Source: Symsagittifera roscoffensis
Taxonomy: Eukaryota > Xenacoelomorpha > Acoela > Convolutidae
Length of the DNA: 64,000 nucleotides
Reading direction: 5' to 3'
Assembly: GCF_963678635.1 (NCBI RefSeq)
Contig: NC_087063.1
Location: 54,887,074 to 54,951,073 of the forward strand
Part shown: piece by piece, positions 9,675 through 20,955 of the stretch
Position numbering within the stretch: position 1 is the stretch's first letter
How the letters are laid out: every line of letters starts with the position of its first letter
Translations under genes and position numbers: made by a program
The notes under the pieces: generated by a model
The model's input: the letters and a program-made list of their open reading frames with translations, nothing else
Told to the model about the DNA's origin: nothing
Databases searched by the model: none

Positions 9675-12145
9675 ATGGATCACACGGAATCGTACCACCA
9701 GAATGGAGAAAATTTCAGGCGTAATGGTTGATACCAGGAGTCCTTCGAAGGCCAAAAGGCAATTTTAGAAGTAGAGATCCATCCGGACCCTGAACTGGTC
9801 GAGAATCGGGCTGGACGTGGAACTGAAGGGAATGGGAACAGAAGATTGGCAAGTGAACCTACTCCGGTAGAACAAGGCCAAGATTTTGCCACTCGCACCG
9901 GGACTCTAGATTGAGAGGAGATGTCGCAATTGTCCGAAAAATCGACTGAAAATCTAGCAACAAAAAGATCACCCACTGACAAAACCATGATGCATGGGAT
10001 GACCGAGAAAACGGTAATGTCCTCCTCGTTTTCAGAAGGAGTGAAGAACACTCTGGGAAACTTCTTCTCATTCACTATGGGAACAGGTTTAGGTGAAGAA
10101 GTAGAAACCCAGGAAGAGAGGGAGGACGATGACGAGAAGATTACTTCGGATCTCAACTAAGTCTCAACAGTTCGACTCAAGAAAACGGAGCACCCACCAA
10201 CAGGAGACTGGCTCCTCGGACCAATTTGGTGTGGTCAGGGAAGTCAACAAGACAATGACAAATTTCGAGGTGCAACCTGGAAAGGACAGAAACACAGGGC
10301 CAAATAACCAACCAACGGAACCAGAAGTGGATTATGAAGAAACATCGATACAGAGACGTAAGACTCGAGTCTCGCTAGCACTAAAATGCCTGGAACCAAT
10401 AGGGTGACACCATCACAAGTGACACCATTAGTGGACGAAAGGGCATCAATCGACGAGGCCTTGACCAGCATAGTGGGCAGTATAAGAGAAAAGAAAGAAC
10501 AGATGTCCCTAAGAATGAGTGAACTGGGTACGGCAGTCCACGTCAAGTGCGAAAGCCTGCGGGAAGAGATCAACCGCAACAGGCAAGAAGTCAGCAGAAG
10601 TGAAAACCGCTTGAGGGAGAGGACAGATGATCACTTGGCTCAAAACTTGTCGCGAACGACAAGGGAAGCTGAGCAAAGAGAGGTACGATTGAACAAGGAC
10701 ATAGAGAAGTTAAGAAATCAGCAAGAGCAGACCCTTGGGACTCCTGACACGAGAGTAGACGCAATGATGAAGAGGCGCACTCAGGCTATCATGGATAGGT
10801 TGGATGGGCTCCTAGGAAACAGGAGTAGATCGAGGAATAGGGAAGCAAACTCAAGAGAACCCAACAGCTAGCCGAGAGTGAACTTCAATGAACAAACTAA
10901 CAGAAGAAGGACATATGGATTCACGAGAGGTAGGGGCAGTACATCCAGCTTTACCACAGGGGATAGTAGGCCGAGGGGCCCAAATATCAGAGGCGGTTCT
11001 ACTGACAACATACTGACCTCAAACGAAAGACCGACGCAAGTGCGACTGGGAGATGTGATTCCACAAACTGGAGTCATGCGAATCAAAGAACCAATCATCC
11101 TAGCGACTCGAACAGGAGGGAAAATCCGGAGCTTCTATCGGAAGGCAATGACGCTCAAGCGGGGCATTCACGAGATCCAATATCAATGGCTACAGCGTTT
11201 GAACCTTTGAACAGGTCCTTGGAAACTTTCCTGACGAGGTTATCCAGGACCAGTGAACGAATCGCGAGGTTCAGGGTATCTAAGAAAACAAGATACTATA
11301 AAGACGAATTTGAAGGCTATTTAGATACCTGGATAGAAGTCATGAAACTGCAATTTGAGGAGGAAGACTCGACAGTAAGACAAGAATGCAGTGCGCTCAC
11401 TAGCAATCTGGAAGGGACAGCCCTAAATTCCTAAATTGCGTGATGGCCAAAAAGCAATACCTGCGGGACACAGCTGAGAAGATCTTTGAAATCTGTTGAA
11501 TCGTATTGGCTCAGGAGTGCAAGGAAACCAAGCAATGATGCGCTTCGAGAAACGGAGGCAACGTGAAGATGAAACGATAGACTAGTTTTTGGATAATTTG
11601 GAGATGCTTAGAAGGCGTAGTCAACCAAATGAGTAAAGTAGCAGGATGAACCTAGCAGTAGCCTTAAAATTCATCGATGGTGTCCAGAACGATGAGCTTC
11701 GGACGATGTTGGGGACCTATTACACACCACTTTCAACTAATGCGCCTACACCAGAAGAACTGAGACTCTATTTCAAGGAATATTTTCCACTGACGCCTCC
11801 ATTGAGATCTGGCCACTACAAAAAAATATAGGGCAATTTTAACAATGGACCAGCTAACAAGGTAACAACTGGTACAAACCAAGGGACGACATGGACAAGA
11901 GACGCTCTTGTGCAAATTGCAGTTCGACGGACCATCATATATTAGCATGCCAAACCTACAAACAAGGCATGAAAGTGTTTTTCTTCAGCCGCGAGGATGA
12001 AGATGCGTCAGAAGTCGATCATGAAGATTTCATGAGAGGATTAATTGCCGAATTCGGCCCCAGGTGTTTCTTTTGTAAATTGCATCGTCATTTTAATTCG
12101 GATTGTCCACAGTTTTGGGATGCTGTGGCAGACATCAAGCATTAA
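9675..12145 (+). pseudogene. gag: gag of copy B (broken)
   Basis: Gag forms the capsid and binds element RNA. The likely start is the ATG at 9675 (MDHTESYHQNGENF), in frame with 9921-10160 and, after a frameshifted middle (10129-10407), again with 10386-10871 and 10878-11210. An Arg/Glu-rich coiled coil spans about 10460-10780. The capsid-like part is in 11186-11434 and 11646-11831 (YYKDEFEGYLDTWIEVMKLQ, then VALKFIDGVQ). Two CCHC zinc knuckles follow (11914-12110). There are at least five frame changes and stops. Its length, about 820 codons, is large for a Ty3/gypsy gag. Confidence 0.75.
11891..12145 (+). pseudogene. Nucleocapsid with two CCHC zinc knuckles (first copy)
   Basis: An 84-codon frame with two perfect C-X2-C-X4-H-X4-C knuckles: CANCSSTDHHILAC and CFFCKLHRHFNSDC, separated by an acidic stretch. 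This is the RNA-binding nucleocapsid at the end of gag. The segment is repeated at 13241-13500 as part of the 1,350-bp tandem duplication. Confidence 0.85.
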
Positions 12146-12604
12146 AGGCATGAAGACGCTCAATCGGGTGTGAAAGCCAGCAAGGCTCGCCTATTGAGTG
12201 AAGCGGAGGCCCGCAGGAAAGAGAAACCGCAAGAGCTGGCTACAAAGAAAATGTAGGCAGTGACAGAAGAAATGCGCGAGCTGGAACCAGGGACAGCGGC
12301 AGACATTTTCAAGAGGGAATGTAGGGCAGCAGCTAGAGATGCCTTAAACAGAGTCCAACAGGAATTGGTGACAAGGGAGATAGAACAAAAAGTCAAGCTC
12401 GAACTAGAAATTGAGAAAACTCAGGAGAAGCCAAACTCCTCTGAAGCATCGGAGGTGGAAGAATCGAAAGCACCAAGCAGTTTGAGCTTGGAACTAAATG
12501 TGATCTCCGGGCAGACGTTCGGCATGGTGCCTCAAGGAAGCAAAATACAGTCAATAATCTCAGTGGCGGGACATCAGGTTATCAGAAAGCTATTGAACCT
12601 TTAG
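12146..12604 (+). pseudogene. Charged linker between nucleocapsid and protease
   Basis: A 114-codon frame (12260-12604) rich in Glu and Lys: REIEQKVKLELEIEKTQEKP, then SLELNVISGQTFGMVPQGSK. It is repeated at 13628-13954. The segment likely spans the end of gag and the pro-domain of the protease. No known domain is visible. Confidence 0.55.
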
Positions 12605-12769
12605 ATTTCACTTTGATGCATTTCGATATGTATGCGGATTATCTGAAACAAGTAGAGCCACGCACGGAGTCTAGAGCTGAGCGAGCGTTGTTAACAAAGG
12701 GTGGCCCTCGAATAAAGAAACTTCGCTGGCGCTACGTGGAAGTCTATGGACCATATCAAGTGATGTTGA

Positions 12770-13200
12770 ATGTCGAGCATCTATACTAGGACCTACTTCG
12801 CAAAAGACAGTGACCAAATAGGGCAGATCTATTTGGGCCAGGAAGAACTCAAAGTCCTTAGAATCGGCAATGAAGCCATGATGGAGCAAGATGCTGTGCA
12901 CAAAGGATACAAAGAAGATGCGACTGCACATCTGCTAGAGACCAGTGGAAAGAAAATAGGAGTAACAGGAATTCTAGATACAGGAGCGTTGATTAGTGTT
13001 ATGCCAGTAAAATTTTGGGAAAAAATAGGCTTCGCGACGAACGTGAGATTAGAAGCAGCCAATCGCGGAGCGATCTGCGTAGCCGTAAGAACACCAAAAA
13101 CAGTCCTTCAAATGGGAGGAAGGGACCTTTGGATGAGTTTCCTGGTAGTAGAGAATCTGGACGATTCAAATCAGCTCATCTTGGACCGCGATTTTAATAA
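12770..13200 (+). pseudogene. Retropepsin-like aspartic protease, first copy
   Basis: An open frame with the aspartic protease motif GVTGILDTGALISVMPVKFW (catalytic DTG at 12977-12985), followed by LEAANRGAICVAVRTPKTVL and LWMSFLVVENL. Retropepsins cut Gag-Pol polyproteins. The C-terminal ILGRD-like motif appears as LILDRDF, after which the duplication boundary interrupts. A small deletion (ATNVRLE in place of AREDLNTTKVRLE) is present. Confidence 0.8.
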
Positions 13201-14540
13201 TGGACCAGCTAACCAAGGTAACAACTGGTACAAACCAACGGACGACATGGACAAGAGACGCTCTTGAGCAAATTGCAGTTCGACGGACCATCATACATTA
13301 GCATGCCAAACCTTCAAACAAGGCATGAAAGTGTTAGTCTTCAGCTGCGAGGATGAAGATGCGTCAGAAGTCGATCATGAAGATTTCATGAGAGGATTAA
13401 TTGCCAAATTCGGCCCCAAGTGTTTCTTTTGTAACTTGCATCGTCATTTTAAATCGGATTGTTCACAATTTTGGGATGCTGTGGCAGACATCAAGCATTA
13501 AAGGCATGAAGAAGCTCAACCGGGTGTGAAAGCCAGCAAGGCACGCCTATTGAGTGAAGCGGAGGCCCGCAGGAAAGAGAAACCGCAAGAGCTGGCTACG
13601 AAGAAAATTTAGGCAGTGACAGAATAAATGCGTGAGCTGGAACCAGGGACAGCGGCAGACATTTTCAAGAGGGAATATAGGGCAGCAGCTAGAGATGCCT
13701 TAAACAGAGTCCAACTGGTGACAAGGGAGATAGAACAAAACGTCAAGCTCGAACTAGAAAGTGAGAAAACTCAGGAGAAGCCAAACTCCTCTGAAGCATC
13801 GGATGTGGAAGAATCGAGAGCACCAATCAGTTTGAGAATGGAACTAATTGTGATCTCCGGGCAGACGTTCGGCATGGTGCCTCAAGGAAGCAAAATACAG
13901 TCAATAATCTCAGTGGCGGGACATCAGGTTATCAGAAAGCTATTGAACCTTTAGAGTTCACTTTGATGCATTTGGATACATATGCGGATTATCTGAAACA
14001 AGTAGAGCCACGCACGGAGTCTAGAGCTGAGCGAGCGTTGTTAACAAAGGGTGGCCCTCGAATAAAGAAACTTCACTGGCGCTACGTGGAAGTCTATGGA
14101 CCATATCAAGTGATGTTGAATGTCGAGCATCTATACTAGGTTCTACGTCGCAAAAGACAGTGACCAAATAGGGCAGATCTATTTGGGTCAGGAAAAACTC
14201 AAAGTCCGTAGAATCGGCCATGAAGTCATGATGGAGCAAGATGCTGTGCACAAAGGATACGAAGAAGATGTGACTGCACATCTGCTAGAGACCAGTGGAA
14301 AGAAAATAGGAGTAACAGGAATTCTAGATACAGGAGCGTTGATCAGTGTTATACCAGTAAAGTTTTGGGAAAGAATCGGCTTCGCGAGGGAAGACTTAAA
14401 TACGACAAAGGTGAGATTGGAAGCAGCCAATCGCGGAGCGATCTGCGTAGCCGTAAGAACACCAATAACAGTTCTTCAAATGGGAGGACGGGACCTCTGG
14501 ATGAGTTTCCTGGTAGTAGAGAATCTGGACGATTCAGACC
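13191..14540 (+). repeat. Tandem duplication of about 1,350 bp, second unit
   Basis: Second copy of zinc knuckles, linker and protease. Here the first knuckle frame is interrupted (TGA at about 13266, just before the first Cys), while the protease continues into its normal C-terminus (LDVLIDLSNELIRIRNPDS at 14570-14632). It also keeps a segment EDLNTTKVRLEAANRG of which the first copy lacks part. Confidence 0.86.
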
Positions 14541-14632
14541 AATTCATCTTGGACCGCGATTTTGTCAAGAATTTGGACGTGTTGATTGACCTGAGCAATG
14601 AACTAATAAGGATTAGGAACCCGGACAGTTAG
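14120..14632 (+). pseudogene. Retropepsin-like aspartic protease, second copy
   Basis: A 170-codon frame with ILDTGALISVIPVKFW (DTG at 14327), LEAANRGAICVAVRTP, then FILDRDFVKNLDVLIDLS. It is the more complete of the two protease copies and joins downstream pol. The usual ILG of the flap-end motif is LD here. Whether the duplicated protease was ever translated in tandem cannot be told. Confidence 0.82.
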
Positions 14633-15035
14633 TATGCTAAGCGACCAGTTACAGAAAAATAACTGGTGAGAATAAGGTGCCATTTTTTTAGACAGAAAAG
14701 GAAAACTACAGCCGGGACAGGCAGGAGTAGCGAATTTTAGGATGAGAAATTTTAACTGACTAAGTGATAGTAAACAGGTTTGCTTGGTACCCAACCCGAA
14801 CAATCAAAGTTCAGTAATCTTAGGTCGGAGCTTTTCAGTAACAAGAAACGGACTGTATGTGAGTGTAGTGTTGAATACACTGGACACCACGGTTTCAATC
14901 CAGCGTGGAAAGAAAATTGTCTACGCTTTGCCAATGAGGACTGACTATGAGGAAAAAGCAAATTTGGAGAGACCTATTGTGACAGACTGTCCTAGCCATG
15001 CCAATAAAGATATAATTTTATAGAGAATTAATGAA
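14633..15035 (+). pseudogene. Protease-RT connector of copy B
   Basis: Weakly coding segment with stops at 14630 and 14760. Phrases include VCLVPNPNNQSSVILGRSFS (about 14780-14835) and NTLDTTVSIQRGKKIVYALP (14874-14930). C has the same at 49990-49810. It is a beta-rich second domain often seen between protease and RT. Confidence 0.55.
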
Positions 15036-16113
15036 TTGAAATCTTTTAATAAACTGTTTTCAATGAAATCCGAAACAGATGACGGCTTGTCGAGCTGCTT
15101 GAAGTTTCCGGAACACCCCTCTTCAGATAAGTTAGAATCCGACAAACCGGTTTTGTTGGAAAGAAAACACTTGAAAGGTGAAATAGGTGAGGGAGATTTT
15201 GCATCATTAGGGGCGGTTTTAAATCGGAATGCGGTCGTTTTTTCAAAACATAAGGCGGATGTCGGTTGTTGAAATTTTGTGGAACATGAAATCGAATTAG
15301 AAGAATGCGCCATTTCCCACAGGGAAGGTGCAAGGTGCATGACGCCTCACAAATCGGAAGCGTGCAGAACGGAAATAGAAATGTTGCTCGAATACGACAT
15401 GATAGAACCCTCGAAGTCGTATTGGGGTTGTGGGGTTGTCATGCCCAAAAAGAAAGTGGGCAGCTTAGGTTTTGTTGCGGCTTTCGTTACATGAACGCAG
15501 TGACAATAAAATATGCCTACCCGATACCGCGGATAGATGAAAGCCTCTCGAAACTTGGCGACGCCAAGTTCTTCACTACATTGAACTTGGGTTCTGCCTT
15601 CTGGCAGGTCCCTCTACGAAATAAGGACAGAGAGAAGACTGGATTCGCATGTGAATTGGGGTTGTACCAGTGGAAGAAGATGCCTTTTGGCTTGTAAAAT
15701 GCCACAGCGACCTTTCAAAGAATGAGGGCTCAGGCTTTGATCAGAGTAACGAAGAAGTAATGGAAACTTGTGATGTGCTACGTGGATGACGTGTTCATAG
15801 CAACACGCACCTTGGCAGACCAAATCTATAGACTTGATAAGGTCTTCGACTGAATGAAGAGAGCGGGCTTGAAATGCAAACCGTCGAAATGTGAGATCCT
15901 TAGGGACTCAATAAAATACCTAGGAAGAATGGCTTGGGGTAAGGCCGGACCCGGAAGCAGTAGAGGCTGTGTCGCCATGGAAGGCTCCCAGAACGGACAC
16001 ACAACTCATGAGCTTCCTAGGACTCGCCAATTTTTACCATGAGTTCATAAAAGGATATGCAGACAAGGTGTATACATTGCAGAAGATGATTCGCAAAAGG
16101 AAAGAAGTTCGAA
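15036..16113 (+). pseudogene. Reverse transcriptase of copy B
   Basis: Pieces in several frames give RT motifs in order: EIEMLLEYDMIEPSKSYWG (15373-15430), CCGFRYMNAVTIKYAYPIP (15477-15530), FFTTLNLGSAFWQVPL (15570-15620), KTGFACELGLYQWKKMPFGL (15638-15697), the active-site YVDD at 15779-15790, then GLKCKPSKCEILRDSIKYLG (15868-15930). This is the Ty3/gypsy type of RT. The Asp of the usual LDL(K/R)SG motif is Asn here (LNLGSAF), so an essential catalytic Asp is lost. Stops are at 15695, 15758, 15852 and elsewhere. Confidence 0.85.
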
Positions 16114-16929
16114 TTGAACGAAAAAGCGCAGGCAGCCTTCGAGATAACAAAGCGCGAACTGTGCCAGGCGCCTGTGATAGGCAAGCCCACAGAGAAGGGC
16201 ATGTACGTTCTCGACCTTGATGCTTCAGTGGTAGCAATCTCAGGATTACTGCATCACGAGCAGGAATGGAATGAAGGAACAATTCTCCGTCCGATTGCAT
16301 ATGGCAGTAAAGTGTCGAGTGACAATGAAACAAAATACGGTGCACCGAAAGCAGAAATGTTTGCAGTAGTCACATTCGTAGAAAAGTGCCGCGCATACTT
16401 CGGGAGCGCTCCCTTTAAGTTACGCGTGGACAATAGAGCGCTATCCTGGTTGAATACAAACTCGATGGACCAGAGCTATATTGGTCGGTGGCTAGTCAGG
16501 TTAGATGGCTACCGCATGATAATCGAGCACAGGATGCGTGACAAACACCAAAATGTTGACCACCTCAGCAAAAACATTGAGCTTTACGAGAAACCAGAAG
16601 AAAAGCAAGCCAATAAGGCGGAGAACAAGGAAGGATTCTCATTTCTGGACAAAGAAACTTATGAAGCGCATCCCTTGACGAGATGGTTGGACAAGTCTGG
16701 ACATCCAATTCCGGGACACCCCGAGTTACCGGTGGAGAAGACAGCAGAAATAAAGATCTTATCTAAGAAGGACCCGTTGCCTTTGGATCTATTGCTACGA
16801 TCGAACCTGGTTCAACAGGAACTCTCTGGTATGAACATAAACAGCCTCTCATTGCTGGAAAAAACTGTACAGGTCACACCACAAGTGATGCGGATGCTGG
16901 GGGGGATTGTTGGAGAGAGAGGTGACTAG
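16114..16929 (+). pseudogene. RNase H domain and following connector of copy B
   Basis: The longest clean pol frame (271 codons). RNase H motifs are YVLDLDASVVAISGLL (first Asp), AEMFAVVTFVEKCRAYFGS (Glu), FKLRVDNRALSWL (Asp) and HRMRDKHQNVDHLS (terminal His region). RNase H removes the RNA strand during reverse transcription. From about codon 155 the frame continues into a Lys/Glu-rich connector with GHPELPVEKTAEIKILSKKD and MNINSLSLLEKTVQ. Upstream it joins RT through a frameshift near 16110. Confidence 0.85.
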
Positions 16930-17936
16930 AGACGACCCTGATTGGGCAGCAGCCATGGCATCGCTGACAATTAGTGAGAAAGTAAGGATCAAGCCATCAA
17001 GACGCCAACACATAGAAAACTAAAGCGATTGTAGGACGGTAGTTCAGCAAGTAGCATTCGCGATTCCTCAGAGCGTTTTGATGAGAACATCACACAAACA
17101 AAATGAACAAGAGATCGGAACACAAAAGAAGACCGTTACTTTTGGGGTACCCGATCAAAAATGGGGGAAGATGAACAAAACCTGGAGCAAGAAAGTTTGC
17201 CCGGGGAGAAAAACGTTGAAAAAAGTTGGCGAGTGAATGAACAAAGCCCTGAACAAGTAAGTTGGTCCAGGGTGTCGGGTGTAAAAGAAAATGGCCGAGT
17301 AGAGGAACAATGCCTGGAGGATAAAATTTTGTTCGGGGAGCTTAGATGGAGGAGTAGAACGTACAGGTCGGAACCTGGCGTAAAGACGTGATCCGTGGCA
17401 GACTCAACTGTTGACAGTAACTCGAAGATTTCAGAAATCGACACCTACTAAGACAGGATCTCGAACACAGGATCAGAATTGTCAGAATTGGCGATCCACA
17501 CATTGCTAATGGAGACTCGATCAAGAGACTTGGACAGGGAAGTATATCAAGACCCTGACAGTGATCGCTGTCTGGTACTCTGTGAAAGAGTCTTTGACAA
17601 CGCAGTGGATGATCTAGAAACAATAGCGGTTTCGAAACGTTCGATGAGCTTGTTACCGCAGAAGAAACCAGTCAGGACTGACCTTCAACCGTTCAGACAA
17701 GAGACATGGCCATTGACGGAAGTTTGGTGCGTGAAGATGGAAGATGACGCACATCAGCCCGATGAGCTGAGTAGTCAATTGAGGGCCATGAAAACATACT
17801 TGAACGCGAGATACAGACTCTGGGAACTACTCCGAGCGCAATGGAATGACTGCATGACGAGCACCTTGAAGAGATGGATGCAGAATGGGGGACCAGAAAA
17901 AGTGATCTGGAGGAAGACAGTTATCTTATTCTGAGA
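16930..17936 (+). pseudogene. Connector between RNase H and integrase, copy B
   Basis: Matches C at 47907-47000. Coding pieces are 17161-17391 (acidic) and 17479-17934 (SELAIHTLLMETRSRDLDRE, VFDNAVDDLETIAVSKRSM, YLNARYRLWELLRAQWND). Repeated CCGGGGAG-like phrases are scattered through it. The connector is about 330 codons, longer than in ordinary Ty3/gypsy elements. Function unknown. Confidence 0.6.
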
Positions 17937-18200
17937 CATTACTTTATGCAGAAGGAGGGAAGGTTAAATCTGAACAAGGACGGGATCGTGGAATGTAAGA
18001 TGAAAGAGGAGAACAAAGTCCTGTACAAATATAATGCGATAGTGTTGCCGCAACTCTATCAGAGAGAAGTTGTATTCAGGTCACATGATCAAATGGGCCA
18101 CCAGGTGATTGATAAAGTATAACAGAGGATCCTGAAAAGCTTTGATTGTTCCGGGATGAAAAAAATGTGAGAGGTGGATAACATCATGTCTGTCATGTCA
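17937..18200 (+). pseudogene. Integrase HHCC zinc-binding region, copy B
   Basis: Frame 17874-18122 gives EGRLNLNKDGIVECK, YNAIVLPQLYQREVVFRSHD and QMGHQVIDKV with the two His; a stop at 18121 and a frame change follow. CLSCQQVKDPRK, with the two Cys, is readable at about 18182-18215 in the next frame. Confidence 0.72.
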
Positions 18201-18580
18201 ACAAGTGAAAGATCCAAGGAAAAAGCGTTTTCTATTGCAGTCGATTGAGTCATTTGAATTCAACGAGGTGGTACAAATTGACCACCAGAAGATTTGTATG
18301 ACAGACAGTGGCTACAATCAGGTCCTGGCGATGATCGATCACTTTACGAAATATGCAGAGGCCGTGCCATGCATGACTGCCTCAGCAGAAGAGACATGCG
18401 ATCATCTAATCAATACGTTGATAGTGAGGCACGGATCTCCAACGACGTTTCAATCGGACAATGGAACAGCCTGCGTAGAAGAACTTACTAAAGAGCTCAT
18501 GAGACGTTCTCATGAAGCTCAAGCTCATTCTACGACGTATCATCCCCAGACGAATGGCTTAAGGGAGAGGCAAAAATAAA
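18201..18580 (+). pseudogene. Integrase catalytic core, copy B
   Basis: A 124-codon frame with D,D(35)E: VVQIDHQKI (Asp at 18280), FQSDNGTACVEELTKELM (Asp at 18457) and TTYHPQTNGLRER (Glu at about 18565), giving 35 residues between the second Asp and the Glu. A stop at 18577 ends the frame shortly after. The core is therefore recognisable with all catalytic residues but cut off from its C-terminal domain. Confidence 0.86.
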
Positions 18581-18965
18581 CTCTGGTGTCGATGTTGAGG
18601 GTGTATTGTTTCAGATAAATGAGTGATTGGGACATATACCTTCCACAAGTGATGAGAATTTATAACAGCACGGAACACTCCACGACGGGAAATAGTCCAC
18701 ACATGATGTTGACCGGACACGAGAAGTCTCTGCCCTTGACTTTCTTTTACCCAGAATATGAACGAAAGAAAGCATCACCACATGTTTATGTAAGGGATGT
18801 TATTAGGCGTCAACAATATTTGAACGACTTGTGCAGATAAAATCCTCAGCAAGCACAGGCAAGGCAGAGGAAAAGAATTTGATAAGAATGCAGCTGGTGC
18901 AAAAGTTTATTCAGTAGGTTACTACGTATGGTTATTTCAAAACGTTATACCACCGAGGAAATCGG
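18581..18965 (+). pseudogene. Integrase C-terminal region, copy B
   Basis: Frame 18619-18840: WDIYLPQVMRIYNSTEHSTT, SPHMMLTGHEKSLPL, VYVRDVIRRQQ, then a stop at 18838. The SH3-like part and pol tail seen in A and C break off near 18955. From about 18965 to 19015 the sequence repeats 17437-17488 (CTCGAGCACGGGATCAGAAG), indicating a rearrangement that removed the end of pol. Confidence 0.7.
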
Positions 18966-19192
18966 GGATTGACACTTACTCAGACAGGAACTCGAGCACG
19001 GGATCAGAAGTGTCAGATTTGTTGGAGGAGACTTGAACAAAGGACTTCAATATTTTATCTTGCCATATTTTGTTTTGCTATATTTTATCTTGCGATTTTA
19101 TACTTACAAATAGGACATATGCGATAGCGATCACAGCGGAATGAGTTTTAAGACAGCGTTAGCAGCAGATTTTAAGAGAGAATATAAAAACA
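18966..19192 (+). other. Rearranged junction after integrase, copy B
   Basis: Starts with a short repeat of connector sequence, then AT-rich TATTTTATCTTGC repeats (19050-19095). Reverse-complemented equivalents of the later part occur in C around 44860-44940 (ATCGCTATCGAACG and TCCTATTTGTAAGTA). No coding frame is supported. Confidence 0.5.
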
Positions 19193-19922
19193 AAGAATTC
19201 TTGTGGTAGCAAGACCAGGAAAAGGAGGTATAGCAGCCTTGCCTCTGGCGGCTTCGCAAATACCGGGAAAGGACGTGTTATGTTGTGTGGGATATGTTAT
19301 GTGTTATGTTCTTAGGACCTTGGGTTTGGAAGTGTTAGTGACCACGAATGACCGAACGATAATCTTAGGAATAGGTCTAAAGTTACGAATGTCCATTCTG
19401 AGGTCGAAATCCAGAAATTTTGCAATGAATTGACTTTAATATATTTCAAGATCAAAATATTTTTACCTGACTGTTTTAAATTAAATTTAACACGAATCTG
19501 GAGTAACCTTGACAAATGGGATACTCGTGACCTCCTTTCTAGATCCGGATTGATCATTTAATTATTCATCAGGTTTCAATCGCGCAAACTGATAACCAAA
19601 CCGAATCAAACTAAAAAGAAAACTTCGACTTGAATGAGTTGATGGACCTAGCGGAGGCTTATTAAAGGCCGGTGATAGATGCGATCTATCGTCGGCTAAT
19701 GGATCGAGACTTTGCTCTGGAGGACTCAGAGGTAGTTATATTGCTGGTCGCATTGACAAACATCCTAGGGCACGATAACCGTGGGGACCGCCATTCGGAA
19801 GTCTTATCGATGGCGGCATATGGACAACAAGGAGTACTAGATCGCCCAAACATGAGGATAATGAGGTGGAGAAACGGGGCTCTATCAGGAAGTGACTTGG
19901 CGAACGAGCCTGGATTGGTCAT
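19193..19922 (+). repeat. Partial first copy of the tandem accessory unit
   Basis: This 0.73-kb block (intergenic leader plus N-terminus of the accessory region) is repeated from 19923 onward, and its later part again from 25625. It ends within the N-terminal domain, at SGSDLANEPG, where sequence jumps to the start of the next leader (GGTAGCAAGACCAGG). Its coding part (19625-19938) carries the same TAA at about 19663 as the other two copies. Confidence 0.85.
19203..19624 (+). promoter_or_regulatory. Intergenic block with candidate splice acceptor, first B copy
   Basis: Corresponds to A 4077-4470. Contains CTGACTGTTTTAAATTAAAT and GACCTCCTTTCTAG with AG at 19541-19542, followed by ATCCGGATTGATCATTTAAT. 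It lies directly before NFDLNELMDLAEA. The ATG seen in A is not retained here. Confidence 0.45.
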
Positions 19923-19929
19923 AGAATTC

Positions 19930-20382
19930 ATGTGGTAGCAAGACCAGGAATAGGAGGTATAGCAGCCTTGCCTCTGGCGGCTTCGTAAATACCGGGAAAG
20001 GACGTGTTATGTTGTGTGTGATATGTTATGTGTTATGTTCTTAGGACCTTGGGTTTGGAAGTGTTAGTGACCACGAATGACCGAACGATAATCTTAGGAA
20101 TAGATCTAAAGATAGGACTGTCCATTCTTAGGTCGAAATCCAGAAATTTTGCAATGAATTGATTTTAATATATTTCAAGATCAAAATGTTTTTACCTGAC
20201 TGTTTTAAATTAAATTTAACACGAAACTGGAGTAATGTTGACAAATGGGATACTCGTGACCTCCTTTCTAGATCCGGATTGATCATTTAATTATTCATCA
20301 GGCTTCAATTGCGCAAACTGATAACCAAACCGAATCAAACTAAAAAGATAACTTCGACTTGTTGGAGGCTTATTAAAGGCCG
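19930..20382 (+). promoter_or_regulatory. Intergenic block with candidate splice acceptor, second B copy
   Basis: Repeat of 19203-19624 with a few changes. CCTCCTTTCTAG has its AG at 20270-20271. No open frame of note. Confidence 0.42.
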
Positions 20383-20955
20383 GTGATAGATGCGATCTAT
20401 CGTCGGCTAATGGATCGAGACTTTGCTCTGGAGGACTCAGAGGTAGTCATATTGCTGGTCGCATTGACAAACATCCTAGGGCACGATAACCGTGGGGACC
20501 GCCACTCGGAAGTCTTATCGATGGCGGCATATGGACAACAAGGAGTACTAGACCGCCCAAACATGAGGATAATGAGGTGGAGAAACGGGGCTCTCTCAGG
20601 AAGTGACTTGGAGAACGAGCCTGGATTAGGAAGTTCCAGGACCTACCAACCGGGTGAGATGCCTCTCCTAACCAAGACTCGGCCTGGATTGAGAAGGATG
20701 CATCAGGAGATGAACAGCGAGGCAGCCTTGTCTGGTTCACAACTGAGAGCAGCGGTGCCACCAAAGAGGGCGAGAGTAGAAGAGGAAGTCCAAATGAACG
20801 AGACGATGCAAGATCTAAATGAAGCGAAGAAAAAACTGGACCGAGTGACCAAAGCCTTGCTCAGTGTTGAAGAAGACATAGACACGTGGAAGAGACTGTT
20901 CGAGGATTGCATTAAGATGCATGGCGAGGAGATAGAACACTTGAGGCGAGAATAG
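20383..20955 (+). pseudogene. Accessory N-terminus and coiled coil, B unit 2
   Basis: A 190-codon frame. Helical domain (IYRRLMDRDFALEDSEVV, ILGHDNRGDRHSEVL), linker (RTYQPGEMPLLTKTRPGLRR), then a coiled coil (LNEAKKKLDRVTKALLSVEE and DTWKRLFEDCIKMHGEEIEH). A TAG at 20953 truncates it; the reading continues in the same frame past the stop with KELSEQLALTTAVER. The initiator Met of copy A is lost here and a TAA precedes the frame. The duplicate is 26032-26604. Confidence 0.72.

Larger units (their letters stand above)
11838..13190 (+). repeat. Tandem duplication of about 1,350 bp, first unit
   Basis: Zinc knuckles, a Glu/Lys-rich linker and the protease are repeated at 13191-14540 with a constant offset of 1,350 bp (for example 11891 and 13241, 12770 and 14120). 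Identity is high but with many scattered differences. The first unit ends inside the protease: at about 13190 the sequence passes from LILDRDF straight into the start of the second unit, losing the protease C-terminus. Confidence 0.88.
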
